This document shows positions 50,897-59,673 of a stretch of 64,000 nt of DNA, piece by piece (position 1 is the stretch's first letter; each line of letters opens with the position of its first letter). The notes beneath the pieces were generated by a model, which did not search any database, was not told the DNA's origin, and saw nothing but the letters and a program-made list of their open reading frames with translations. Position numbers and translations under genes: made by a program. This stretch comes from Staphylococcus borealis (GTDB lineage Bacteria > Bacillota > Bacilli > Staphylococcales > Staphylococcaceae), in contig NZ_CUEE01000003.1 of NCBI RefSeq assembly GCF_001224225.1, positions 218,491-282,490 on the forward strand, in the 5' to 3' direction.

Positions 50897-52484
50897 CATT
50901 CTAGTCTCAGATCCTATTTCAACTGATGGTTTACAAAGTTTATTAAACCATCCTGATTTTAACGTAGATATTAAGACGGATTTAGATGAACAAGCTTTAA
51001 TTAATATTATAGGTGATTATGAGGGCTTAATCGTTCGAAGCCAAACTCAAGTTACCCAACAAGTGATTAAACACGCTAGTAGCTTGAAAGTGATTGCACG
51101 AGCTGGTGTTGGTGTGGACAATATTGATATTGATGCAGCAACACTACAAGGTATACTTGTAATTAATGCACCTGATGGAAATACCATCTCTGCAACAGAA
51201 CACTCAGTAGCGATGATTTTAGCGATGGCTCGTAATATCCCTCAAGCGCACGCATCTTTAAAAAATAAAGCGTGGAATCGTAAAGCATTCAAAGGGGTAG
51301 AACTGTATCAAAAAACATTAGGTGTCATTGGGGCTGGGCGAATTGGTATCGGTGTAGCACAACGCCTTCAAAGTTTCGGTATGAACGTATTAGCTTATGA
51401 CCCCTACCTTACTGAAGATAAAGCGCAACAACTCGGTGTTAAACTTGCTACTATTGACGAAATCGCAAAGCAAGCTGACTTTGTAACTGTTCATACACCA
51501 TTAACACCTAAAACAAAAGGTATCGTTAATGCGGAATTCTTTTCAAAAGCAAAGCCAACGTTACAAATTATTAATGTTGCTCGAGGTGGCATTATTGATG
51601 AAGAAGCATTATTGCATGCACTGAATCACAACCAAATTGCGCGTGCAGCATTAGATGTCTTTGAACATGAACCACCTACCGATTCACCGCTAATAGATCA
51701 CGAGAAAATTATTGTGACACCGCATTTAGGCGCATCAACAGTAGAAGCTCAAGAAAAAGTTGCAGTTTCAGTTTCAGAAGAAATAATAGATATTTTGGAA
51801 AAAGGAAACGTCACTCATGCAGTCAATGCACCAAAAATTAGTTTCAATGATATAGATGACATAACACAACAATGGATTGATATTGGTGAGTTATCTGGTG
51901 AATTAGCCATTCAATTGCTTGATGGTGCACCAAGAGAAATCAAAGTCACATTCAATGGTGATGTAGCCAAACAAGAAACAGATTTAATTACACGTTCAAT
52001 TGTTAAGCGAATATTAGAACAAGATTTAGGTGACCGTGTCAATATCATTAATGCATTCGCACTATTAAATGAACAAGGTGTTACACGAAACGTAGAGAAA
52101 CGAGCATCACAAGGTACTTTCAACAATTATATTCAAGTTCACTTAATTAGTGATTCAGAAGAAGTTAAAATTGGTGCCACTGTCATTGCTGGTTTCGGAG
52201 CACGCATTGTACGTATTAATAATTACTCAGTTGACTTTAAACCTAATGCTTATCAACTTGTTTCTTATCATGGTGATAAACCTGGCATCGTTGGATTGAC
52301 TGGCCAATTATTAGGTGAACATCATATAAATATTGCATCAATGTCATTAGGAAGAAATGAACAAGGTGGCCAAGCCATGATGGTATTATCTATTGACCAA
52401 CCCGCCACAGAGGAAATCATTGAAGCATTATACCGCTTAGGTGGTTTTAATAAAATTTACGGTACTACGCTTTCAGTTAAATAA
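50886..52484 (+). CDS. serA: D-3-phosphoglycerate dehydrogenase
   Basis: First step of serine synthesis, oxidising 3-phosphoglycerate with NAD. The 532-residue long form has the catalytic/NAD domains (LGVIGAGRIGIGVAQRL, INVARGGIIDEEAL, the Glu in FEHEPP and the His in TPHLGAST). An intervening allosteric domain (about 320-445) and a C-terminal ACT domain (SYHGDKPGIVGLTGQLLGEHHINI) for feedback by serine follow. The start is GTG, with AGAGGTG upstream inside the aminotransferase gene, so the pair is translationally coupled. Confidence 0.96.
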   Translation: MKHNILVSDPISTDGLQSLLNHPDFNVDIKTDLDEQALINIIGDYEGLIVRSQTQVTQQVIKHASSLKVIARAGVGVDNIDIDAATLQGILVINAPDGNTISATEHSVAMILAMARNIPQAHASLKNKAWNRKAFKGVELYQKTLGVIGAGRIGIGVAQRLQSFGMNVLAYDPYLTEDKAQQLGVKLATIDEIAKQADFVTVHTPLTPKTKGIVNAEFFSKAKPTLQIINVARGGIIDEEALLHALNHNQIARAALDVFEHEPPTDSPLIDHEKIIVTPHLGASTVEAQEKVAVSVSEEIIDILEKGNVTHAVNAPKISFNDIDDITQQWIDIGELSGELAIQLLDGAPREIKVTFNGDVAKQETDLITRSIVKRILEQDLGDRVNIINAFALLNEQGVTRNVEKRASQGTFNNYIQVHLISDSEEVKIGATVIAGFGARIVRINNYSVDFKPNAYQLVSYHGDKPGIVGLTGQLLGEHHINIASMSLGRNEQGGQAMMVLSIDQPATEEIIEALYRLGGFNKIYGTTLSVK

Positions 52485-52530
52485 TTTATCTTAAGTTAAG
52501 ATTAAACATCTTATGAATCCACATGATTAT

Positions 52531-52572
52531 ACCCCTTAATGATTGATTTCGTTATATCATTAAGGGGTTTTT
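52531..52572 (+). terminator. serA terminator
   Basis: ACCCCTTAATGAT pairs with ATCATTAAGGGGT around a 13-base loop, followed by TTTTTAAT. Confidence 0.88.
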
Positions 52573-52613
52573 AATATTTATAATTTACAATTTAAACACT
52601 TAAAATTTTAACT

Positions 52614-53738
52614 TTAGCATAAAATATATTTAATTAAACCTATATGGTCGACGATATAATCCGCTTCATAATGTTCTAATTCCTCACGTGCGTCTTGCCC
52701 TTTCAACCCAGTTAATGTACCAATAAATGTGGCACCTATTTGCTTAGCACAAAATAAATCTGCCAATGAATCTCCAACAATCACTACATCTTCTTTATTT
52801 ACTATGTGATTTTGTTCCGTAATGTACTGTTTATAATTTTCCTTTTTATTTCCATTTAACGTGGCAATATAACAAAACGGATTGGGCTTGCCAAGTGGTA
52901 CAAAGTCAGGATAGTCATTTTCAGCTTGCATTACGTCACTTGCAGTCACAATATGTTGATCTGAAAAGAATGATTTAATTCCAAGTGATTCAAATGGTAC
53001 TAACGTTTCAGTTCTAGGTCTACCTGTGGCAATAGCAAGATGATAGCCTTTCTCTTGTAACATGTTAAGTAATGATTGAATTTCTTCAACAGGTCTTAGC
53101 ACAGTTTCGTGATAAATAAAGCCGTCTATGCCATTTAGCGTCGGTTGCTTTTGTTCAACTTGTTCAAACAAGTTAGATCCTAAGTATAACTCTTGGTATA
53201 CGTCTCTCGTAAGATACCATAATGGTCCTTTAAGCTTGAAGAAACTCGCATCTTTAACACTTAACTGCTCCATCGCATAGCGTTCTAGTTCTGCATAAAT
53301 ATTATCTTTACCACTTTGACTTTGATTAATAAACGCAATAGGCAATTCATAATTAATTTGATACGCTTTGTCGATAAATGGTTGAATTTCGCGCATGTTT
53401 GTAGCAGAGATATGACTTTCGCTTAATATCTCTTCTCGTTCTTGTAATGAAAGTTGTTTCAACAGTTGTATAAAATGAATACTAAAAACGACAAATAACA
53501 TATCCCAATTTGAATTTAACCCCATCGATTTTAATCGATTTAGAATGATATCATTTTTAAAAATATTGTTGCGTATTTTAGTAATACGCTGATCATTTAA
53601 TTCATTTAGTTTAAAAGATTTGCCCATACCTAAAAATTGTTCACTTTTAAGTAATGCTTCAATTGTTAGTGCTGACGTATCAAAGCAACGTTCTTCACTT
53701 AAGAATACACCATCTACATCAAATAGTATTGATTTCAT
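52614..53738 (-). CDS. Large HAD-superfamily hydrolase, function unknown
   Basis: A 374-residue HAD phosphatase-like protein. Motif I is ILFDVDGVF with D7 and D9, motif II is AIATGRPRTE, the motif III lysine is in PLGKPNPF and motif IV is VIVGDSLADLF, so the active site looks intact. About 200 residues lie between motifs I and II, far more than in small HAD phosphatases. They are predicted helical and lack a family I recognise. It faces serA across a 130-base gap, which makes phosphoserine phosphatase tempting, but the cap is unlike SerB. A ribosome site AGCGAAAAAGCT is poor. Confidence 0.75.
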   Translation of the reverse strand: MKSILFDVDGVFLSEERCFDTSALTIEALLKSEQFLGMGKSFKLNELNDQRITKIRNNIFKNDIILNRLKSMGLNSNWDMLFVVFSIHFIQLLKQLSLQEREEILSESHISATNMREIQPFIDKAYQINYELPIAFINQSQSGKDNIYAELERYAMEQLSVKDASFFKLKGPLWYLTRDVYQELYLGSNLFEQVEQKQPTLNGIDGFIYHETVLRPVEEIQSLLNMLQEKGYHLAIATGRPRTETLVPFESLGIKSFFSDQHIVTASDVMQAENDYPDFVPLGKPNPFCYIATLNGNKKENYKQYITEQNHIVNKEDVVIVGDSLADLFCAKQIGATFIGTLTGLKGQDAREELEHYEADYIVDHIGLIKYILC

Positions 53739-53819
53739 AGCTTTTTCGCTCCATTATTTTTGAATATTCTGATACTTATAATCTTAACGCCTTCACACTT
53801 AATGTCAATATTACTATTA

Positions 53820-53862
53820 TAAAAAAACTGATGAATTATAGGTGCCTCCTAAAATTCATCAG
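53820..53862 (-). terminator. PTS gene terminator
   Basis: ACTGATGAATT pairs with AATTCATCAGT; the minus strand ends in TTTTTTTAT. The loop reads TAGGAGGCACC. Confidence 0.88.
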
Positions 53863-53960
53863 TTAGTTGAACAACATATATTTATCAATATGCCTATATC
53901 TTATCAAATCACTAAGACATATTGTGTCTGTCGACGTATTTTAAAATGATTCTATTCATT

Positions 53961-55427
53961 TTATAGTTGTTTTTCTATTTCATCCGCAACTTGTTGTACG
54001 TGTGTGCCAATGATGACTTGTGCTGAATGTTGACCACTTTTTGTCACACCTACTGCGCCAGCATTTCTAATTTTTTGTTCATCAATTATAGAATTATCTT
54101 TTAATTCCATTCTTAATCTTGTAGCACAATTTGTTAGCGTAGTAATATTGTCACTACCACCTAACCCCTCAAGAATTTGACTTGCAGATTGATAATACTT
54201 ACTTTTACTTGATGAAGCTTTTGTATCTTCATTTTCAGTTGTATTAGCTGTAGGATCCGCTAATAAATTATCGCCACGTCCAATTGTATTAAGATTAAAT
54301 ATTTTAATAACAAATCTAAAGATAAAGTAATATAGTGCGAAAAATACAATCCCTTGAACCAGAATCATTAACGGGTGGTTAGCTACAGGATTAATTAACG
54401 ATAATGCATAATCTATTAAGCCTGCACTAAATGAAAAGCCTGCTGTCCAGTGGAATAATGCTGCGACAAATAATGATAAACCTGTTAATAACGCATGAAT
54501 CACAAATAATACTGGTGCAACAAACATAAACGCAAATTCAATCGGTTCTGTTACGCCGACCATAAATGCTGAAATAGCACTTGCTACAAACCAACCATAC
54601 ACTTGTTTCTTCTGACTTGATTCAGCAGTATGATACATTGCTAGAGCTGCGGCAGGCATACCAAACATCATAATTGGGAAAAATCCTGCTTGATATCGAC
54701 CAGTGATACCTTTAATAGCATCTTGTCCAGTTTGGAATTTGCCGATATCATTAATGCCTGCTGTATCAAACCAGAACACTGCATTTAATGCATGGTGAAG
54801 TCCAGTAGGAATTAATAGTCGGTTGAAGAAGCCGTATAAAAATGCCCCAAATGGTCCAAATCCAATTAGCCATTTACCAAAAGCTACAATAGCAGAGTAA
54901 ATAAATGGCCAAGCAAAAAGTAAAATCGCAATTAAAAATGTACAATAAAAAACAGTCATAATTGGAACTAAACGCTTACCACTAAAGAATGATAATGCTG
55001 TTGGTAATTCAACATCACTGAATTTGTTATAACAGTATGCTGCAATTAATCCTATAATAATACCTATAAATACATTTGAATTATCCATCTTACTAAATCC
55101 ATCGTTGACAGCACTTACTTTGATGTTAAATAATGGTGCGATGAACTCTGGAGATAATACTTTTACAACCAGTGCATATCCTAATGCACCTGCTAATGCT
55201 ACTGCACCATCGTTTTTCTTAGCCATGCCTATTGCTACACCAATTGCGAAGATAAGACCAAGTTGGCCCAATATAGCTGACCCTACAGTAGTGAAGAATA
55301 GTGATATTGTTGGTAATACATTTAATGCTTTAAGCAAATTACCGATACCAACAATAATTGCGCCTGCAGGTAATACAGCAACAGGCAACATTAAGGATCT
55401 ACCTAATTTTTGAAAAAACTTAAACAT
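53961..55427 (-). CDS. nagE: PTS sugar permease IICB, GlcNAc type
   Basis: Imports and phosphorylates a glucose-type sugar, probably N-acetylglucosamine. The 488 residues contain a membrane EIIC domain (about 1-380, with GGIGNLL-like GIGNLLKALN, GLHHALNAVFWF and FGMPAAALAMY) and a C-terminal EIIB domain with the phosphorylated Cys in LTNCATRLRMEL. No EIIA is fused, so the shared Crr-type IIA must serve it. I start at the ATG with GGGAGTGAACGGA just before. The choice of GlcNAc over glucose follows the TGRYQAGFFPIMMFG region and my memory of the staphylococcal locus. Confidence 0.83.
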   Translation of the reverse strand: MFKFFQKLGRSLMLPVAVLPAGAIIVGIGNLLKALNVLPTISLFFTTVGSAILGQLGLIFAIGVAIGMAKKNDGAVALAGALGYALVVKVLSPEFIAPLFNIKVSAVNDGFSKMDNSNVFIGIIIGLIAAYCYNKFSDVELPTALSFFSGKRLVPIMTVFYCTFLIAILLFAWPFIYSAIVAFGKWLIGFGPFGAFLYGFFNRLLIPTGLHHALNAVFWFDTAGINDIGKFQTGQDAIKGITGRYQAGFFPIMMFGMPAAALAMYHTAESSQKKQVYGWFVASAISAFMVGVTEPIEFAFMFVAPVLFVIHALLTGLSLFVAALFHWTAGFSFSAGLIDYALSLINPVANHPLMILVQGIVFFALYYFIFRFVIKIFNLNTIGRGDNLLADPTANTTENEDTKASSSKSKYYQSASQILEGLGGSDNITTLTNCATRLRMELKDNSIIDEQKIRNAGAVGVTKSGQHSAQVIIGTHVQQVADEIEKQL

Positions 55428-55471
55428 TCCGTTCACTCCCAATACGTACGATATTCAATTATTTTATCGAT

Positions 55472-55492
55472 AACTATACTATGTATACAGTT
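55472..55492. promoter_or_regulatory. Candidate operator before nagE
   Basis: AACTATACTATGTATACAGTT is an imperfect inverted repeat about 45 bases before the nagE start. GntR-type sugar regulators of this size of site (NagR/TreR group) are common at such genes; no regulator is encoded next to it. Confidence 0.35.
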
Positions 55493-55513
55493 CCTTTATT
55501 AATTTACCATAAA

Positions 55514-55527
55514 TGTAAGCGGTTTTG
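55514..55527. promoter_or_regulatory. Weak cre-like site before nagE
   Basis: TGTAAGCGGTTTTG keeps the TGWAARCG half of cre but departs from consensus at positions 9, 13 and 14. The position, near a TTGACA (minus strand, 55532-55537), would suit catabolite repression. Confidence 0.35.
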
Positions 55528-55626
55528 ATGTGTCAATTTTAAATCATTTTATGAAAATTTATTATTATTAAATAAACAAAATATTTCTCTTTCTGATAAT
55601 TTTAATTTGGTTTTATTTAGAGGAAC

Positions 55627-55646
55627 TTAAGTGTTTAAACACTTAA
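55627..55646. repeat. Perfect 20-bp palindrome
   Basis: TTAAGTGTTTAAACACTTAA is exactly self-complementary and is further flanked by GAAC and AGTTC arms. No T tract follows directly. Confidence 0.8.
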
Positions 55647-55779
55647 ATAAGTAGTTCTAATGATTAAAATCAAAGAACTATTTTAGAGCCTTTCCCGCAA
55701 GAAAGAGTCGCAACAAATTGAGTAAATGTTCATCTAAGCATTTCTTTAAAGGACTACAGGCTGAAACGGTCCCCTAAGA

Positions 55780-55793
55780 AGGGCCCCAACACA
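55780..55793 (-). repeat. STAR-like motif, single degenerate copy
   Basis: Minus strand TGTGTTGGGGCCCT matches the staphylococcal STAR repeat TnTGTTGnGGCCC core. It is followed by TTCTT and preceded by the GTAGAAACTG...CAGTTTCT hairpin seen in related elements. Confidence 0.6.
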
Positions 55794-55874
55794 GAGAAAC
55801 TGAGTTAATCAGTTTCTACAAGCAAAGCACGTTGGGCAAGCGAGCCAACATTATCAAGTATTGAAAATAAAGAA

Positions 55875-55911
55875 GCCAGTAAATGAATTTATAAAAAACT
55901 CAATTACTGGC
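55875..55911 (-). terminator. plsC-like gene terminator
   Basis: GCCAGTAA and TTACTGGC pair, with inner TGAATTT/AACTCA partial pairing. The minus strand continues TTCTTTATTTT. Confidence 0.75.
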
Positions 55912-55976
55912 ATTTTTGCTAGGAATTATGTCCCAGACTCTTTATTATCGTTCTACTTTCATCTAACGAAATCATT

Positions 55977-56600
55977 CTATTTACTTAAACTATCTTGAAT
56001 TAAATGTAATTCTTTTTGTAATTGTGCTGTACGTCTCTCGATTTCATGAGTGAGATAGTCTATTTTCTCATTTCTCTTTAAATCTTTAGGTATATCAGAT
56101 GGGTATATAGGTTCACCAAATTTAATCAGTGCCTGCCCTGTAATTAAACCGTGTAATTTTGTAGGTCCAACATATGCAGCTGGTAAAATAGGTGCTTTAC
56201 CTAACATTGCAATCGTTGAAGCACCTCGTTTTAATGGCGCACCTTCAACAGAAGTACGATGTCCAGTCGGGAAAATACCTACTGTTTTATTGTCTTTTAA
56301 TAAATTGACTGGTCTTTTTAGTGTACTTGGCCCTGGATTTTCGCGATCTACAGGAAAGGCATTTAATGAAGTTAAAAATTGGCCAAACCATTTATTCTTA
56401 AATAATTCTTTCTTAGCCATATAATGAATTTCATTCGGTACTAAAGCCATTCCTAACATGATTACTTCATTATAACTTTCGTGTGTACATGTCACGACGA
56501 ATTTATTATCTTTAGGAATATTCTCCTTACCGATAACATACAAAGATTTAGCCATTTTGACTAATATCAAATCTAATAGTTTACTGATAAATTGATACAT
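55977..56600 (-). CDS. PlsC-like acyltransferase with variant motifs
   Basis: A 207-residue member of the 1-acylglycerol-3-phosphate acyltransferase family, expected at the membrane in phospholipid synthesis. The catalytic HX4D motif reads H40-ESYN-E45, with Glu in place of Asp. The usual FPEGTRS motif reads FPTGHRTS, so the conserved Glu is also replaced. The FPVDREN motif and the hydrophobic IGIFP-like VGIFP remain. The protein may be an active variant or have a different acyl acceptor. It stands alone on the minus strand, divergent from htrA. An AGGTGACATA ribosome site supports the ATG. Confidence 0.8.
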   Translation of the reverse strand: MYQFISKLLDLILVKMAKSLYVIGKENIPKDNKFVVTCTHESYNEVIMLGMALVPNEIHYMAKKELFKNKWFGQFLTSLNAFPVDRENPGPSTLKRPVNLLKDNKTVGIFPTGHRTSVEGAPLKRGASTIAMLGKAPILPAAYVGPTKLHGLITGQALIKFGEPIYPSDIPKDLKRNEKIDYLTHEIERRTAQLQKELHLIQDSLSK

Positions 56601-56767
56601 TATGTCACCTGCTTATTGAAATATATACTTTATTGATTTTATCATTATCCTTATTTCTGAACAACTTTTCAAAAGATACATCTAAAGTCTGATGGTGGAT
56701 TACTGGCATTATTTCATCAAAACTTTCATAATTAAATAAAGGGTTAATATTATAATGGAGGTTAAAA

Positions 56768-58048
56768 ATGTCTGAATTTAATCAAGAAAATCAATCAAAT
56801 CATAGCACCTATCAGCAACCTCAACCTGGAAAGCCAAAATTTCCATGGTTTAAAACCATTATTGTGGCATTAGTTGCTGGTATTATTGGTGCTTTACTTG
56901 TCTTGGGAGCTAGTAAAATAATGGGGTTAGTCGGAATCGATAACGGTGGCGCACAAGTTCAAGAAGCCAGTAATAGTAAAGGTGGCAATGTGCTAGACGG
57001 AAAAAGTGATAAATACAAATCCGTCAATGCAATGATAAAAGATGTTTCTCCTGCGATTGTTGGTGTCATCAACATGCAGAAAGCCAATGGTTTAGAAGAT
57101 TTTTTACAAGGTAAATCATCATCTAAATCAGAAGAAGCCGGTATAGGTTCAGGTGTAATCTACCAAATTGATAACGATTCTGCTTATATTGTGACAAATA
57201 CGCATGTTATAAGTGGTGCTTCTGAGATAAAAGTACAACTTCATAGTGGTAAGCAAGTTGAGGCAAAATTAATCGGTAAAGATAGCGTTTCAGATATTGC
57301 AGTTTTAAAAATAGATAATACAAAAGGTATTAAATCGATTAAATTTGCAAATTCTTCTAAAGTACAAACTGGGGATAGCGTCTTTGCAATGGGTAATCCA
57401 TTAGGTCTTGAATTTGCAAATTCAGTAACTTCAGGTATTATTTCAGCCAATGAACGTACAATTGAATCTAATACGACTTCAGGCGGTACGAAAGTTAACG
57501 TCTTACAAACAGATGCTGCAATCAACCCTGGTAACTCTGGTGGTGCACTAGTGGATATTAATGGTAACTTAGTCGGTATCAATTCTATGAAAATAGCTGC
57601 CGAACAAGTAGAAGGTATTGGTTTTGCTATTCCAAGTAATGAAGTTAAAGTTACAATTGAACAACTTGTTAAACATGGTAAAATCGAACGTCCTTCTATC
57701 GGTATCGGTTTACTAAATTTAAGCGATATACCTGATTCATATAAAAAAGAATTAAATACAGATCGTGATGATGGAATTTATGTTGCAAAAGTAAGTGGTT
57801 CAAGCGAATTAAAAACAGGCGATATTATCACAAAAATAGATGACAAAAATGTTAAAGAAGACACAGATTTAAGAACATATCTATATCAAAATAAGAAGCC
57901 TGGCGAAACAGCAAAACTTACGGTGATTCGTGACGGTAAATCGTTAAACGTCAATGTAAAACTTAAAAGTCAATCAGCTGCTACATCATCAAATCAATCA
58001 TCAAATTCTGAGTCAGAATTTAGTGGCAATAGTCAGTTTATACAGTAA
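56768..58048 (+). CDS. htrA: HtrA-like serine protease
   Basis: Membrane-anchored protease/chaperone acting on misfolded exported proteins. The 426 residues have a Gln/Asn-rich cytoplasmic N-terminus, one membrane helix (about 29-49) and a linker. The trypsin-like domain has the full triad: H146 in TNTHVIS, D176 in VSDIAVLKID and S257 in NPGNSGGAL. One PDZ domain (about 310-400, ELKTGDIITKIDDKNV) and a Ser/Asn-rich tail follow. AATGGAGG precedes the ATG. Single-PDZ, anchored form as in other Gram-positive HtrA. Ends at the dispersed hairpin at 58184. Confidence 0.94.
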   Translation: MSEFNQENQSNHSTYQQPQPGKPKFPWFKTIIVALVAGIIGALLVLGASKIMGLVGIDNGGAQVQEASNSKGGNVLDGKSDKYKSVNAMIKDVSPAIVGVINMQKANGLEDFLQGKSSSKSEEAGIGSGVIYQIDNDSAYIVTNTHVISGASEIKVQLHSGKQVEAKLIGKDSVSDIAVLKIDNTKGIKSIKFANSSKVQTGDSVFAMGNPLGLEFANSVTSGIISANERTIESNTTSGGTKVNVLQTDAAINPGNSGGALVDINGNLVGINSMKIAAEQVEGIGFAIPSNEVKVTIEQLVKHGKIERPSIGIGLLNLSDIPDSYKKELNTDRDDGIYVAKVSGSSELKTGDIITKIDDKNVKEDTDLRTYLYQNKKPGETAKLTVIRDGKSLNVNVKLKSQSAATSSNQSSNSESEFSGNSQFIQ

Positions 58049-58183
58049 GAAGTAACATAATTTATAAAATCAGACTAAGATAATGATAATCATATAATGT
58101 GATTATCTAGCAAATCTATAGTTACTGACTGATTTTGGGCAAACGCTATAAAATAAACGGCTCTCAACTTTAGTCATCCTTGC

Positions 58184-58226
58184 GGGGGTGGAACAAAATT
58201 CTTTACGAATTTATTGTTCCACCCCT
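58184..58226. terminator. Bidirectional terminator htrA/MFS (dispersed hairpin family)
   Basis: GGGGGTGGAACAAAATTC pairs with GAATTTATTGTTCCACCCC around TTTAC; it lies between the convergent htrA and MFS genes, with ATTTTCTTTT on the plus side. Confidence 0.85.
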
Positions 58227-58246
58227 ATTTTCTTTTATCACAATAT

Positions 58247-59656
58247 TTATACCGTCGCTTTCGATTTTTGAGTTAAAAATAACGCTGGAATAACAAGAAG
58301 AATTAAAGTAATAACTGATACTAAAAATCCAGCGTGATAAGCAATGATATTATTCGCCATTGAAGAACCTAATTGATTTACTACAAGTGAGAGCACTGTT
58401 GCTATAAAGGCAGTTCCAAAACTTGAACCAACATTTTCAATCATATTAATACCAACACCAGCTTCAGCTAATTTATGCTCATCCATCCCCATATAGGCAT
58501 CCGTAGTGAGACCTAAATTAATACCACCAACACTACAACCTCTTAAGAAGAGTATCAATGATAGAACAACTATGCTTGTATGTTCAGTTATAAATAATAA
58601 AGGTACTGAACCAAACATTGATATAATAACACTGATAATAACAACCCATTTAGCACCAAATTGATCAATAACTTTAGCAATATAGGGTCTTGTAATAAGC
58701 ATACCCAGACCTTGTGGTATCAGTGCTAGCGCAGCTTCAATTGGCGAAAACTGCTTAAAAGTCTGAAAGTATAATGGAATAATGACCATTGGCCCCATGA
58801 TACCGATGTTAGAAAGAAAGAGACCTATGAATGATGCAGTGTAATTTCTTCTTTTGAATAGAGAAATAGGTAATATTGTATTATCACTCTTCATTTTGTT
58901 ATAAACACAATACAACAGAATGAACACACAACTTATAACTAAGAGAACCATTGTCGTCGTATTGTAAAAACTATGATAGTCGCTCGCTTTCGTCAAACCA
59001 TAAATCATAGAAATACTGATTAATCCTAATAAAATAACACCAATTATATCAATAGACTTCTCTTTATTTAAAGGCTTAAAGTTAGGTAAATATTTCATTT
59101 GTAAAAGAATCGCAACGATGACTACGACAACATTAATAAAAAACATCCAACGCCAAGACACAAAATGAATGATAACACCACCGATTACTGGTCCCAAAAT
59201 AGGTCCAAAAATCATAGGTGTACTTACAATTGCCATTACTTTTCCAATATGATCTTGACCTGTTGTCTTAATCAATAATGTAAACATTAACGTTGTAATA
59301 ACGCCTGCAGACATACCTTGAATAATTCTAAATATAATAAAGCTCTCTACATTCCAACTGATACCAGCTAAAACTGATGTCATACCAAATAGTATCGAAG
59401 CAGAAATAAATACGTACTTTCCATTATATTGATTGACCAACCACCCTGCTATTGGAATAACTAACGCTAGTGCAAGAACATAACCTGTTATTCCCCACTG
59501 TACGATATCGATCGTTGTACCAAATGTATGATTTAACTGTTTAATTGCTATATTAATCATTGTTGAATCTAACATAGGTGCAATAGCCCCTAATGCAATT
59601 GCCCAAGCAGCAATCATTATTTCTCTTGAAACTTGACGTTCATTAACTTTCGACAT
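58247..59656 (-). CDS. MFS drug efflux transporter, DHA2 (EmrB/QacA) family
   Basis: A proton-coupled exporter of 469 residues with about 14 hydrophobic segments. Family motifs are visible: the motif D1-like LDSTMINIAI in helix 1, RIIQGMSAGVI (motif B, with Arg) and the antiporter motif C GPILGPVIGG in helix 5. The start is the ATG with AGGAGGATTCTA directly upstream. It follows marR but has its own promoter carrying two candidate operators, so MarR-type control is likely. Substrates are unknown. This pair is not present between htrA and tyrS in S. aureus as I recall, so it looks like a lineage-specific insertion. Confidence 0.88.
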   Translation of the reverse strand: MSKVNERQVSREIMIAAWAIALGAIAPMLDSTMINIAIKQLNHTFGTTIDIVQWGITGYVLALALVIPIAGWLVNQYNGKYVFISASILFGMTSVLAGISWNVESFIIFRIIQGMSAGVITTLMFTLLIKTTGQDHIGKVMAIVSTPMIFGPILGPVIGGVIIHFVSWRWMFFINVVVVIVAILLQMKYLPNFKPLNKEKSIDIIGVILLGLISISMIYGLTKASDYHSFYNTTTMVLLVISCVFILLYCVYNKMKSDNTILPISLFKRRNYTASFIGLFLSNIGIMGPMVIIPLYFQTFKQFSPIEAALALIPQGLGMLITRPYIAKVIDQFGAKWVVIISVIISMFGSVPLLFITEHTSIVVLSLILFLRGCSVGGINLGLTTDAYMGMDEHKLAEAGVGINMIENVGSSFGTAFIATVLSLVVNQLGSSMANNIIAYHAGFLVSVITLILLVIPALFLTQKSKATV

Positions 59657-59673
59657 TAGAATCCTCCTGTATA

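Larger units (their letters stand above)
55428..55976. other. Intergenic region nagE-plsC with several elements
   Basis: This 549-base gap is the largest in the window. From left to right it has the nagE leader with a candidate operator and cre-like site, an exact 20-base palindrome (55627-55646), a STAR-like motif (55780-55793), the plsC terminator (55875-55911) and an AGAGTCTGGGACATAA repeat end (minus strand, 55917-55942). I saw no coding potential. Confidence 0.7.
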
